NCBI GenBank assembly: GCA_030760725.1
Contig: JASWHV010000003.1
Span: 58,480,517-58,544,516 of the forward strand
Source: Neostapfia colusana
Taxonomy: Eukaryota; Streptophyta; Magnoliopsida; Poales; Poaceae
Length of the DNA: 64,000 nucleotides
Reading direction: 5' to 3'
Below the pieces are notes generated by a model that saw only the letters and a list, made by a program, of their open reading frames with translations, made no database searches and had not been told where the DNA came from. The position numbers and the translations under genes were made by a program. The number at the start of each line of letters is the position of its first letter. Position 1 is the stretch's first letter. Positions 34,655 to 45,515 of this stretch are shown here, piece by piece.

Positions 34655-35629
34655 ATGGTGAGAGGAAACGCCGGCCGAAGGAACGTCCGTGACAACCAAG
34701 AGGATGGCCACGATGAAGTTCCTGTTAACCCCGGAGCTGGTGAGAACAACCTGGAACGGTTGATGGCCATGCAGAATCAACTTATGCAAACTATGATCCA
34801 AACTTTGGGTCAGTTGCAGGCCAACAACAACAACCTTGTTCCGGCACCACCGCCACCACCACCGCCGTCTCATAACAGACTGGGAGAGTTCATGAGGACT
34901 CGACCACCCACCTTTGCTCAAGCTAACGACCCCATGGAGGCCGACGACTGGTTGAAATCCATGGAGAAGAAGCTCGCCACAGTGCAGTGAAATGACCGAG
35001 AGAAGGTTCTTTTTGCGTCTCACCAACTCATGGGAGCTGCTGCTGACTGGTGGGATGCCCTATGTAACGCTCATGTCGACCCGGAGACGATCACTTGGAC
35101 TGAGTTCAAGGAGAGTTTCCGCTCTCATTACATCCCTGCTGGTGTAATGATGCTAAAGAGACAGGAGTTTGAAGGTCTCCGCCAAGGACAGAGAAGCGTG
35201 AATGAGTATCTCAACAAGTTCACACAACTGTCCCAGTATGCCCCCGAAGATGTCAACTCAGACCAGAGGAAGCAATACCTGTTCATGAGAGGGTTGAACA
35301 ATGAGATCCAGGTTCAGCTCCTCAACAATGACTACGCGAGTTTCCCGAAGCTAGTTGACAAGGCTATGGTGGTTGAAAGCAAGATTCGAGAGATCGAGCG
35401 AGAGTGCAAGAGGAAGATGCCACACCAGCCCCAAGGGAGCAATGTACGACCTCGGTACATGCCCCCAGTCGCGCCACAGTATGGATCGACCGCCCCTGCA
35501 TACCGCCCTAGTCAGCCACCACAACAACGACCTGTTGCACAACACCTCATGTGCCCTTGCCTCCTATGCCCCGACCCAACATGGGCGCTCCTGTTCAAAA
35601 CCCCCGCCCCAATGTACCTGCTGCCGTAG
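34655..35629 (+). pseudogene. Gag of element C, broken
   Basis: Begins MVRGNAGRRNVRDNQEDGHD at 34655 with a Q/N-rich helical region and a polyproline run. It meets a TGA at 34988-34990 (after KKLATVQ) and continues in frame with NDREKVLFASHQL and the Retrotrans_gag core (WWDALCNAHVDPETITWTEF, SVNEYLNKFTQLSQYAP). A frameshift near 35,550 then leads into the pol frame. With one stop and one frameshift it is probably not translated as a normal Gag-Pol, despite the intact pol downstream. Start chosen as the first ATG after the leader with good codon continuity. Confidence 0.88.
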
Positions 35630-38600
35630 GAAACAAGGCATGCTTTGCATGCGGGGAAACAGGACACTTCGCGAGCCAGTTCCCGAGGAGAGGCCCTGGA
35701 CAGCAAGGCAACGTGCCCAAGCAGAACCCACGACCGAACGAAGGGGACAATCAAGGAAATCGTGGACAACAGAACTATGCTCGCGGCAACGTGAACCATG
35801 TCTCTGCTGAGGAAGCACAACAAGCTGAGGACATCGTAATTGGTATGTTCCTTGCCAACTCCAACCCAGCCACCATCTTATTTGATTCTAGAGCATCACA
35901 TTCCTTCATATCATCCAAGTTTGTTGCCAAGCATAATCTACCCATATCACACTTAAAATGTGCTATGTTAGTTAATTCTCCCAGTGGAGAGATGAGGACT
36001 AATATAGTATGTCCGAAAGTAAGCCTTAAAATAAGGGGGGTATACTTCCTTGCGAACCTCATTGTCTTGGATTCCCAAGGGATTGACATAATACTCGGGA
36101 TGGATTGGTTAAGCAAGCACAACGGGGTAATCCAATGTGCTGAAAGAAGTGTGCAGTTGACAAATGAGCACGGTATTCGTGTCGAGTTTGAGTCAGCCCA
36201 ACAAACAACCGAAAAGGCAATCTTGAACCACGTCGAAGGAGAAACATTGGACAACATTCCAGTGGTTCAAGAATTCTCAGATGTGTTTCTAGAGGAGCTT
36301 TCAGGTATGCCACCTGATTGGGACGTTGAGTTTGCCATTGATTTGGTACCCGGAACTGCACCCATAGCAAAGAGACCCTATAGGATGCCCGTCAATGAAC
36401 TAGTGGAACTCAAGAAGCAAATTCAGGAGCAGTTGGAGAAGGGTTTTATACGCCCAAGCTCGTCACCATGGGGAGCTCCTGTGCTCTTCGTAGACAAGAA
36501 GGATGGAACCCAAAGGATGTGCGTGGACTATAGGCCTCTCAATGAGGTGACAATCAAGAACAAATACCCTCTGCCCCGTATAGAGGACCTATTCGACCAA
36601 ATGAAAGGAGCCCGAGTGTTCTCCAAGATTGATCTTCAGTCGGGATACTTCCAGCTGAAGATTAAGCCCTCCGATATACCCAAGACTGCCTTTCGAACAC
36701 GGTATGGTTCGTATGAATATACCGTCATGTCTTTTGGGTTAACAAATGCACCCGCAAACTTCATGTACCTTATGAACAAGGTTTTCATGGAGTACTTGGA
36801 TAAGTTCGTCGTGGTTTTTATCGACGACATTATGGTGTATTCAAAAAGTGAGGAGGAGCATGAAGAACATTTGAAATTGACCTTGCAGAAAATGCGTGAG
36901 CATCAATTGTATGCCAAGCTTAACAAGTGTCAATTTTGGCTAAAGGAAATATCGTTCCTAGGCCACATTATCTCCGAAGAAGGGGTATCGGTTGATCCCG
37001 AAAAAGTGAGAGATGTTCTGAAGTGGAACAAATCGCAAAACGTGAGGGATATTCAGAGTTTTCTTGGGATGGCTGGATACTACCGACGCTTCATTAAAGA
37101 CTTATCTAAGATAGCAAAGCCTATGACAGAGTTGCTAACAAAGGGAAAATCCTTTCAATGGACACCAGCATGCCAAGAAAGTTTTAAGGAATTCAAGAAA
37201 AGGCTAACCACAGCATCGGTTTTGGTATTGCCAGACGTAAGCAAGAGCTTTGACATATATTGTGACGCATCCAGACAAGGGCTCGGATGTGTGCTCATGC
37301 AAGAAGGACAAGTGGTAGCCTATGCCTCACGACAATTAAAGAAGCACGAGCTTAATTATCCTACACATGACTTGGAGCTAGCAGCAGTAGTGCATGCGTT
37401 AAAAATTCGGAGACATTATATCCTTGGTCATCGATGCGAGATCTATACGGATCATAAAAGCCTCAAGTACATATTTACACAAACGGACCTGAATTTGAGG
37501 CAACGTCGATGGTTGGAACTCATCAAGGATTATGATGTTGGAATCAACTACCACCATGGGAGGGCCAATGTAGTAACTGATGCATTGAGCCGTAAGGGAG
37601 CATGTCACCAACTTACGGTTCGGGAGCTACCACCCGAACTACGTAAGGAGTTCGAACGGTTACACCTCGGATTCTTAAACAACATTGAAGTGATGGAGAT
37701 CCACTCTTCATTGGAGCAAGAGATAAGAGATGGCCAAGCAACGGATGAGCAGATCAAGGAGATCAAGGAAAGAATCCGACAAGGAATAGAGAAGGATTTC
37801 AAAGAAGATGAGAAGGGTACGCTTTGGCTAGGAAAAAGGATTTGTGTGCCTAACCTGAAGCACATCCGCGACATGATATTAAAAGAGGCACATGATTCAC
37901 CCTATTCCATACATCCCGGAAGTACCAAAATGTACAAGGACTTGAAGACTTGTTATTGGTGGGATGGTATGAAAAGGGACATAGCCGAATGTGTTGCCCT
38001 ATGCGACACATGCCAATGGGTGAAGGCCGAACATCAAAGACCCGCTGGATTGTTGCAACCCTTGAAGGTACCCGAGTGGAAGTGGGAAGACATCAGCATG
38101 GATTTCATCGTCGGATTGCCACGTACTCAGTCGGGTTATGACTCCATCTGGGTTATCGTGGATCGATTGACGAAAACAGCCCATTTTCTCCCTGTAAGGG
38201 CCAAGTACAACATTGCACAATTAGCCGAGTTGTACATGGAGCAGATCATGTGCGGCCATGGAGTCCCGAGGAGGATAGTCTCCGATCGAGGTTCTCAGTT
38301 TACCTCTAGATTTTGGAGGAAGATGCAGAAAGCTATGGGTACACGACTGGATTTTAGCTCCGCCTATCACTCACAAAACGATGGACAAACCGAAAGGACA
38401 AACCAAATTTTGGAAGACATGTTGAGGGATTGCGCCTTGAAACGTGGGCGTAGTTGGGATAGGAGTTTACCGTACGCCAAATTCTCCTATAACAACAACT
38501 ATCAAGCTAGCTTGAAGATGTCGCCTTTCGAAGCATTGTACGGTGGACAGTGTAGAACGCCGCTATTTTGGAACGAGACCGGAGAAAACCAGGTGTTTGG

Positions 38601-39168
38601 ACCTGAAGTGCTACAAGAAGCTGAAAAGCAAGTCCAAACGATACGAGAGAACTTAAAGGCTGCTCAGTCACGACAAAAAGGCTATGCGGACAATAGGCGA
38701 AGGAAGTTGACTTTCGAAGTAGGAGACTTCGTATACCTTAAGATATCGCCTATCTGTGGCCAACGATGTTTCAATGTCAAAGGCAAGCTAGCACCTTGCT
38801 ACATCGGACCATTTAAGATTTTGGACAAGCGAGGAGAAGTAGCTTATCAACTAGAGCTCCCAACATATCTCTCCGACGTACATGACGTGTTTCATGTATC
38901 CCAGCTCAAGAAGTGCTTGAGACTACCAGAGGAGCAAATACCAATGGAAGAGCTTGAACTTCAAGAGGACCTGACTTATGCGGAGCACCCTGTCCAAATT
39001 TTGGACGTAAAGGAAAGGGTCACCAGGAACAAAGTGATCCGATGGTGCAAGGTACAATGGAGCCATCACACCGAAGCTGAAGCCACATGGGAGCGTGAAG
39101 AAGACATCAAGGCAGAATTTCCTCATCTATTCTCTACTAACGAATCTCGAGGGCGAGGTTCAATTTAA
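35551..39168 (+). CDS. Pol of element C: protease, RT, RNase H, integrase, chromodomain-like tail (1205 codons, uninterrupted)
   Basis: The only long uninterrupted polyprotein frame in the window. Near residue 32 is a zinc knuckle whose last Cys is Phe (CFACGETGHFASQF). The protease site near residue 110 reads FDSRASHSF where DSGA is expected, so protease is probably inactive. RT is at about 280-460 (DYRPLNEVTIKNKYPLPRI, VVFIDDIMVYSKS), RNase H at about 560-690 (YCDASRQGLGCVL, TDHKSLKYIF, VTDALSRKG). Integrase follows, with the HHCC region (SIHPGSTKMY...CDTC) and D, D, E (SMDFIVGLP, SDRGSQFTS, GQTERTNQILEDML), then YIGPFKILDKRGEVAYQLELP, VFHVSQLKKCL, and a chromodomain-like end (VTRNKVIRWCKVQWSHH...WEREEDI). 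The apparent ATG at 35551 is inside the gag region; normal expression would be as Gag-Pol. Confidence 0.93.
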   Translation: MPLPPMPRPNMGAPVQNPRPNVPAAVGNKACFACGETGHFASQFPRRGPGQQGNVPKQNPRPNEGDNQGNRGQQNYARGNVNHVSAEEAQQAEDIVIGMFLANSNPATILFDSRASHSFISSKFVAKHNLPISHLKCAMLVNSPSGEMRTNIVCPKVSLKIRGVYFLANLIVLDSQGIDIILGMDWLSKHNGVIQCAERSVQLTNEHGIRVEFESAQQTTEKAILNHVEGETLDNIPVVQEFSDVFLEELSGMPPDWDVEFAIDLVPGTAPIAKRPYRMPVNELVELKKQIQEQLEKGFIRPSSSPWGAPVLFVDKKDGTQRMCVDYRPLNEVTIKNKYPLPRIEDLFDQMKGARVFSKIDLQSGYFQLKIKPSDIPKTAFRTRYGSYEYTVMSFGLTNAPANFMYLMNKVFMEYLDKFVVVFIDDIMVYSKSEEEHEEHLKLTLQKMREHQLYAKLNKCQFWLKEISFLGHIISEEGVSVDPEKVRDVLKWNKSQNVRDIQSFLGMAGYYRRFIKDLSKIAKPMTELLTKGKSFQWTPACQESFKEFKKRLTTASVLVLPDVSKSFDIYCDASRQGLGCVLMQEGQVVAYASRQLKKHELNYPTHDLELAAVVHALKIRRHYILGHRCEIYTDHKSLKYIFTQTDLNLRQRRWLELIKDYDVGINYHHGRANVVTDALSRKGACHQLTVRELPPELRKEFERLHLGFLNNIEVMEIHSSLEQEIRDGQATDEQIKEIKERIRQGIEKDFKEDEKGTLWLGKRICVPNLKHIRDMILKEAHDSPYSIHPGSTKMYKDLKTCYWWDGMKRDIAECVALCDTCQWVKAEHQRPAGLLQPLKVPEWKWEDISMDFIVGLPRTQSGYDSIWVIVDRLTKTAHFLPVRAKYNIAQLAELYMEQIMCGHGVPRRIVSDRGSQFTSRFWRKMQKAMGTRLDFSSAYHSQNDGQTERTNQILEDMLRDCALKRGRSWDRSLPYAKFSYNNNYQASLKMSPFEALYGGQCRTPLFWNETGENQVFGPEVLQEAEKQVQTIRENLKAAQSRQKGYADNRRRKLTFEVGDFVYLKISPICGQRCFNVKGKLAPCYIGPFKILDKRGEVAYQLELPTYLSDVHDVFHVSQLKKCLRLPEEQIPMEELELQEDLTYAEHPVQILDVKERVTRNKVIRWCKVQWSHHTEAEATWEREEDIKAEFPHLFSTNESRGRGSI

Positions 39169-39180
39169 GGGGGGTAGATT
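39164..39180 (+). other. Polypurine tract of element C
   Basis: atttaaggggggtagatt lies directly before the 3' LTR (tgtgacaccc at 39181), overlapping the end of the pol frame (stop at 39166-39168). Confidence 0.85.
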
Positions 39181-42100
39181 TGTGACACCCTCATTTCTGG
39201 TTTCTGCATGTATTCGTGTTTCATGTAGAGAAAACATTTTAAAAGAAGTGGGAATAGAGAAAATATCAAAAAGATAGCCAAAAAGAGTCGAATCTAGTTC
39301 ACAGAGAGCGCCGAAGACAATTCTCGCGGCCCGCTGGCCACATGGCGTGTTCGGAGCTCATCCCTGCGAAGTGGGGAGAGGTACGCCACTAAACTGGCTA
39401 CGTGGCAGGCTCGGGGCTCATCTCCACAAAGGGGGAGAGGTCTGACCCCGTGGGGCACGTGTTGCCCCCGGAGCTAGCTTCTGCGAAGAAGCAAGGCCAG
39501 CCGCAGGACACGTGTCACCTTCGGAGCTAGTCACCGCGGAAATCAGAGGACCAGTCGCGCGGGATACGTGTCGATCTCGGATCTCACCTTCGAGAGGTCC
39601 GGTTCTATTGGACACGTGTCGCCACCGGAGCTTATCTCCGGAAGGTCCGACACTGTTGGACACGTGTCAACCTCAGAGCTCGTCTATGAACAGAAAGGAA
39701 GTATGGCGCTGTTAGGATACGTGGTACACCCGGAGCCACCTCCGGAGAGAGGGAAGGTCCGACACTGACACGTGGCGTGCGCGGAGCCACCTCCTAATAG
39801 AGAGGAGGTCCCGACCGCCAGGATACGTGGTGCACACAGAGCTCACCTCTGAAGGAGAGGGAGGTCTTGCTCGCTTGACACGCGGCACAACCGGAGCTCG
39901 TCTCTGCGGAAAAGGTGAGACCAGGCCCCGGTGGACACGTGGAGCTTCCGGAGCTCATCACCGCGGAGGTAACGAGTTCTGGATCGGTTTTTGAATTCTG
40001 TACGCGTGGAAATACCGGTACGGAGAGGAAACCGACATGAATTCCACAATGTTACCGCACCAAATCAACTAAAGATAAGATAGTTAAGATTCAACGACAA
40101 TCTGAATAGGACTCTTAATCGAAATACAATCAGATTAGGACTCTTCTTCTCCCGATTATAAATAGAACCCAAAACCTTTGGCCGAAAACCATGAACTTCT
40201 TTTCCACCTCTTGAGCCGACGACTTAAAGCCCTAGCCCCAACTCGCCGAGTAAAACCATCGCCGGAGTTCAGTCGAGGAAGATCGCCGGAAGAGAGTCCC
40301 AACGATCTGTCTTGCTAGAGAAGGACCTGAGACCAGAAGAGCGTAAGGTAGGTCTCCAATATCATCTTACGACATCATCGTGTTTTCTTTGCATCTGTTC
40401 TTCGATTCCTTTCGAACAGAAGCTTTCTCGTGGACAGATCACTTGTTGATCGGGTTGATCTAAAGACAAGATCATCGCCACGTCCACATTTGATCCGAAC
40501 ACCTCTGTTCATCATAAAACCATGCAAGCCATGCAAGAATACGTACAAACTGATCTAATAAAACTGATTATAGGATAGCATGCATATGCATCATCGCACC
40601 TAGTTAAAGTTTATGCATGATATTGATTGTTGTGAATCTTGTATGTGCGTGATCACGTATAGAAGGACAAGCTCAGGGAGCTGTCTACGATGAGCTGCAA
40701 CAACAAGGTTTCGAGATCCAAGAGCAACCGGAACCGCAAGAACAAGGTAAGTGCCCCTTGACCATATTGATCCTATGTTTTGGGAAAAATGTTTTGTTTT
40801 GCAAAAAGGTGTGTGTGCTGAGTAAAACATGATGGGAAACCCTTTTATAGGAGTTTACTAGTTTTTGTTAAACCACCCTTGTCGCCAGGGAAGTTTATGA
40901 GTCGGGTATGGTTTTTACTTTAAGCTTCGCTGAATCCATGGGATTGGGAAACGAGATAGATGTGTCTAGCTAACTGCACTCATAATGATGATGAGAAACT
41001 GATGTTGTTAATGAACATGGATCGGAGGGAGATCTAGGCAAGCCGGGTTTGTGAATGAAGTAGCCTGAGATGGTTGTTACTTGCCGTAGATCTAAGGACC
41101 GGTTCATGCGAGCACATGCCAGGATAACAGTGCCACCACAAGGCCAAATATGGGTGCGGCTTAGCTGAGTAATTAGGTAAGTTGCTAGATTGTTATAGAC
41201 TGTGGAAGGCGCGGGGAATGGGAGTCAAGTGAGGACTGCCCTGGGAACTGCATGGCACGAGAGGGGGTCCGTGGGTGGGAGAATTGGAGATTCTAGCCTG
41301 CCGGTGAAACCTTAGTGAGTCCATACATCTAGTAGCCCCTTTGTAAAGGCTATTTTGTGATCTCTTGGCCATACACCGATGGTTGTGTACTGGTATAATG
41401 GAGGTTCTGCAGTCGCCGACGGGTGACGAAATCACAAACTTGTGGGTAAAGAGGTGCAAACTCTGCAGAGTCTTAAAACTATCATGATATCCGAGCTTAC
41501 GGTCACGAGCGCCTGGCCAACTTCCATGATTTGTTGGGATGGTGATTGGATATGGTTATTGGTTATGGTTTTGGATGGTTTGGTTTTGGTTTTGTTTTCG
41601 GGACTGTTGAGTCCGGGTGATAAGATGGGTTGCATGACTGTTGAGTCATGACAACGAGGTTGGTCTCGGTGTGAGACGAAGTTGTTTATGAGATGAAATG
41701 GTAGCGAATACGAGATGGTATTCGTGAGATGGTAGCGAATACGAGGAGGTATTCGTGAGCAAGAATGAGGTTGATTAATGTCTGGATGGGACATGGAAGG
41801 TAATGAACATAATGGAGGTATGATCGGTATTTTAATACATGTTGGGAATTACATTCACTTAAAGATAAGTTGCTGTTTTTATCATGGTTTTGATAAATAA
41901 CTTTGCTTTCTGCAATGAGCCTTTTTATACCTACCTTGTTGTGAGCTACATATCATATTTTCCCGCACTTGCTGAGTACATCATTGTACTCAAACTTGCA
42001 TTATTATTTCATCATCAGCAACAGGAGATGATTACTATGAACACCAAGTGGAGCATTAGGCGTGTAATCTGTTCTCAACCTTGCCTGTAGGGATGGAGTA

Positions 42101-42276
42101 GAGATGGAGCCGCTACTGCTTAGATTGCTTCCGCACTAGTTAGAAGATTTCCGCTGCATAGAAATAAGACTTCCGCTGTTAGATCAAGACTTCCGCTGTG
42201 AGCATGAGTCCAAGACTCATGGGACATTGTAATAAACTCTGTTATTCGTGGTTATATATATTCTGAATTCAGTTTG
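39181..42276 (+). repeat. 3' LTR of element C, lacking its last ~105 bp
   Basis: Aligns with 30991-34075 and stops at gaattcagtttg, where the 5' LTR continues tggaacatatg... to the terminus. The following sequence (tcactcgttactcc) is LTR2 of the host gypsy. The same promoter features recur (G-box array 39,330-39,985; TATA box 40157-40164). Confidence 0.9.
39330..39985 (+). repeat. G-box minisatellite in the 3' LTR of C
   Basis: The same twelve units as in the 5' LTR. Six are exact CACGTG, one CACATG, four TACGTG and one CACGCG. At three units the 5' LTR has CACATG where this copy keeps CACGTG; the first unit shows the reverse. All are transitions at a CpG. Confidence 0.85.
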
Positions 42277-45200
42277 TCACTCGTTACTCCTTCTTAGATT
42301 GTCAAATTTTGCACACACGAGCTGGACTAGCCGGCGATCATCTTCCTTTTAGCAACCTGGACTTGAAATCGACTCGGCGCGGCGTATTCCAAGCTTTACC
42401 GAACGCGTTCATGGTGGTACTCCATGGGCGCACGGTGACAACCGATTTGCGGCCGTTCCCGAGCCATTTGGAGGCCATGTCGAGCTTTGCGATCACCCAC
42501 TGGTTCTGTAGAGCGTTTTGGTCGAGCTTTTGGCGGGCTAGAACCCTTGGCCGACGGCGCCGAAGTCTTCTCGTAGCCGTCACACGTCGCCGACCGTTTT
42601 CCGATCACCAGAAGCTCGAGCTAGCGCCACCATCGTGTTTCTCGACGTCCAAAACCCCCCTAATGCCAGCATTGGCTTGGGCGGCGGCCGGAAACTCCGG
42701 TCCGGCGAGCAGCCGTTTGCTCCGACGAGGGGGGGGGGCGGCGCGCGCGCGAAGCAGGCGGCGGGAGGAAGGAGAAGGGGCGGGCCCCGGCTGTCAGCGG
42801 CTTTAATTTAAATTCTGGATCTCCTGTGGCTCTCGGATCCGGTGTGAGCGCGCGATGGAACCCTGTGAACCGGTGTGGCCCAATTCCTATTGGGTGGAGT
42901 TTAAACCCATGGGCCCAAGCAATTTTCTATAGCAAAATAATTCCAGAGATTGCCCCCACTTTGGAAAATCATATCTTTGTGTAGGAATCTCTAAATTGAG
43001 TGATTAAAATTGGGTTCGGTTCATTTTGAAAAGATCTATCCAAATATGAACTCCAATTTGTATGGAAGTCAATATTAAATTCTGTAAAATGTTTTGAAGG
43101 TTTTCTGAAAACAATTATTGAGGGAGTTTGGTTCATCCAAAAAATCCTCAAATTTTGCCAGAATATTCTTTAGTATATTTTTGATCTTATAGCAAATTTT
43201 CAGCTCATTTGAAGATCATTTGAGAAGGAATTTTCTAAATACAAACTGCTGTGTTCATAAGGGTCCAGAAACATTTTCAGAAAATGTTGCCCACTTGTAA
43301 AATCTATTCTAGGCAATTCATAGCTCCAAAAATCATAGGAAAATTCATACGTACTCTAGGAGACCTATTTGAAATTTTAATTCACTTAATTGGGCATGGA
43401 AATGCACATTGTTTCAGAATTAATTCTTTTGAGTAGAAATGCTTAAGGAATTGTTCTGGACGAACTACTCAAGTAAAAGGTCTAAATTTTGGATCAAATT
43501 ACTTTCATGTGACCAGGAACTCACATGTAAATTATCAGCTCAAGTTTAGTCTTAGATCTCCCTGTTCTTGTTCTCCATACTTATGTATATGGGGAAATAC
43601 ATAAGAGACATTGTAGGAATTATGGAGAACACAATTTTACTCCACATTAGCTGCAATTTGGCAAGCTAAATCCCTAGGTAGTATAGAGACTGCTGTAAAA
43701 GTTTTGAGGCCATTGGAGTTCATGTTCTTCAGTTGCATTCAAATCTTTTCAGCTCATCTCTTATGTTCATTAGGAAAGTTGCTTAGTGTATAGCTAAAAC
43801 ACTAAGACCAATTTAGTTCGTTCATAATTCTTTGCACAACAGAGGCAAAACAAGCTATTTTTGGCATTTCCATACAGCCTCTATTCTTAAGAAATCCTGT
43901 TTTTAAATTATTTCCATTGCAATATAAAAATTGTGCATATACATTTCAATAGGATTCACGACGAAGGGGATTCGAAGGAGCGATTCATTGAAGTGGATCA
44001 AACTCCGTAGAATCAAGGTTTGATCAGGAAGGACCATTAACTACTTATATACTACTATACTGCAAAACAGGCAAGCTCCGGTTTGCATTAAACAACTTTT
44101 AAGTTTTTACTTTGTATTCACTCTTTCGGTTAAGATATGAAATGTGCATTAGGTCTAGTGCTTTGATACTCCTCTTGCATGACCAAATGAACCCATGGAG
44201 TATTGGGTAGATGTATTTCATCGTGTAGAACTGCCATACTTAAGTAAAGTTTGGTAGAAGTCGAGTGGTGAGTTGCTACTCGCATGATCAGGAATAACAG
44301 GGGCATACGGGATTGGTTCAGAAAATTGTTAGCAAGTTAAAGTTGAGACCGGCAGGTTGTAGGGGCAGCAGGACATAGGGGCCTGGGTGCTATAGACCTG
44401 TCCGTGTCGGTCAAGTTCCGATCCGTATGCGGCCCTGTTGAGCAAGTTTGAGTTGTGTATCGGACTCATGCTGGCTATATGGGACCCAGTAAACCGATGT
44501 ACCTCGGGAAGCTTGTGTTGAGCCTTTTCGGGTCGCCTCGGACGAGACGGCCAGTGTGCAGTATGTGGGTAACATTCTCATGACATCTCATGTCAGTAGG
44601 TGCACCACGAGAGTGGTTACTATACGGGGTGATTTGATCTATTCAACGTGGGTGAAACGGGGGAAAGGCTGCCACGTACGACGTCAGTGATGGTTGCTGT
44701 AGGCAACGTCGAGTACGGGCGTACGTGTCGTGTAGTCCAGGTGTTATTGATTCGAATCACCGTCGCTCGCGGAAAGGATCGAGCATACTTGTTCTCACAG
44801 TCGTGACGCAGTAAGAACTTGCATGAGAAAGGAACTAATCACATTGGTTTGAAGTTGATACTAGCATTGTGATGATACTTTGTATGAGTAGGCTAGTGCA
44901 AACTCGACTCATTTACACCGTGAGCAAATTACATCAGGGGAAAGTGTTTCTTGTTTGATTATGGACTCCCGATGTGGCGTGTCCAAGGTCATTCTTAAAT
45001 TGCTGCTAATAACACTTGAAAGTAAGGATTCACATTTAGGCGAGTTTATTATGCATTATGCCATCCTACTTTATGTTCATAACCTCATGTAGAGTTTCAT
45101 GGCTAGGGTGACGGTTAAGTCTTGCTGAGCGTTATGCTCATGGATGCTATCCGAGTTGTTTTGCAGGTATTGACTTCATGCTTATGAGAATGGATGCCGA

Positions 45201-45499
45201 TGAGACTCAGAAACCTCCGAGTGGTTACTCAAGAGCATCCTCGCCGCTGCGGTTTGTTCTTTGTGTTGCTAGTAAGAAATGTCCGCGGGCTGGACTGTTT
45301 CTTTGATGCTAAGTAGAAATGAGTCGTGAGAGTTATAGTCTTCCGCTGTAGCTTTTTTTAGATAAGTATTTGTAAAATACTCTTGTACGCTTCCGCAAAT
45401 TATTTATGTAATGTAATGTGTTTCCTCGATCGTGTGCTGTTGGGTGCCACATATCACGGCACCACCCGACGAGGTCCTGCCGAGGCCGCATCCCCCACA
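42277..45499 (+). repeat. LTR2 of complex E/D, 3' portion
   Basis: Resumes at tcactcgttactcc, homologous to LTR3 from about 57,869 to its end. It ends ...ccgcatcccccaca at 45499, followed by the PBS. It holds a GC-rich block (about 42,500-42,800), then AT-rich sequence. Relative to LTR3 it retains about 45 bp near 43,110 that LTR3 has lost. Confidence 0.88.
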
Positions 45500-45515
45500 G
45501 CGTGGTATTAGAGCT
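45500..45515 (+). other. Primer-binding site of the D unit
   Basis: gcgtggtattagagctg follows the LTR2 end; tggtattagagc differs by one base from the initiator-Met PBS. Its presence shows that LTR2 acts as the 5' LTR of D as well as the 3' LTR of E. Confidence 0.78.

Larger units (their letters stand above)
30991..42276 (+). mobile_element. Gypsy element C (chromovirus, Tekay/Del-like) inserted in LTR2
   Basis: An 11.3-kb plus-strand element: 5' LTR 30991-34179, PBS, gag, an uninterrupted pol frame, polypurine tract and 3' LTR 39181-42276. The LTRs are about 97-98% alike by eye. The 3' LTR lacks its last ~105 bp and the flanking LTR2 sequence lacks about 285 bp relative to LTR3, so one deletion removed the right junction and any TSD. 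Long LTRs, a chromodomain-like pol end and the pol sequence fit the Tekay/Del group; the lineage is inferred. It may be the youngest gypsy insertion here. Confidence 0.92.

Noticed and set aside
42309..42806. 165-codon frame with R-rich C-terminus in LTR2
   Set aside because: It lies in the GC-rich LTR island, is not conserved in LTR3, and ends in low-complexity GGGGARARS-type sequence.
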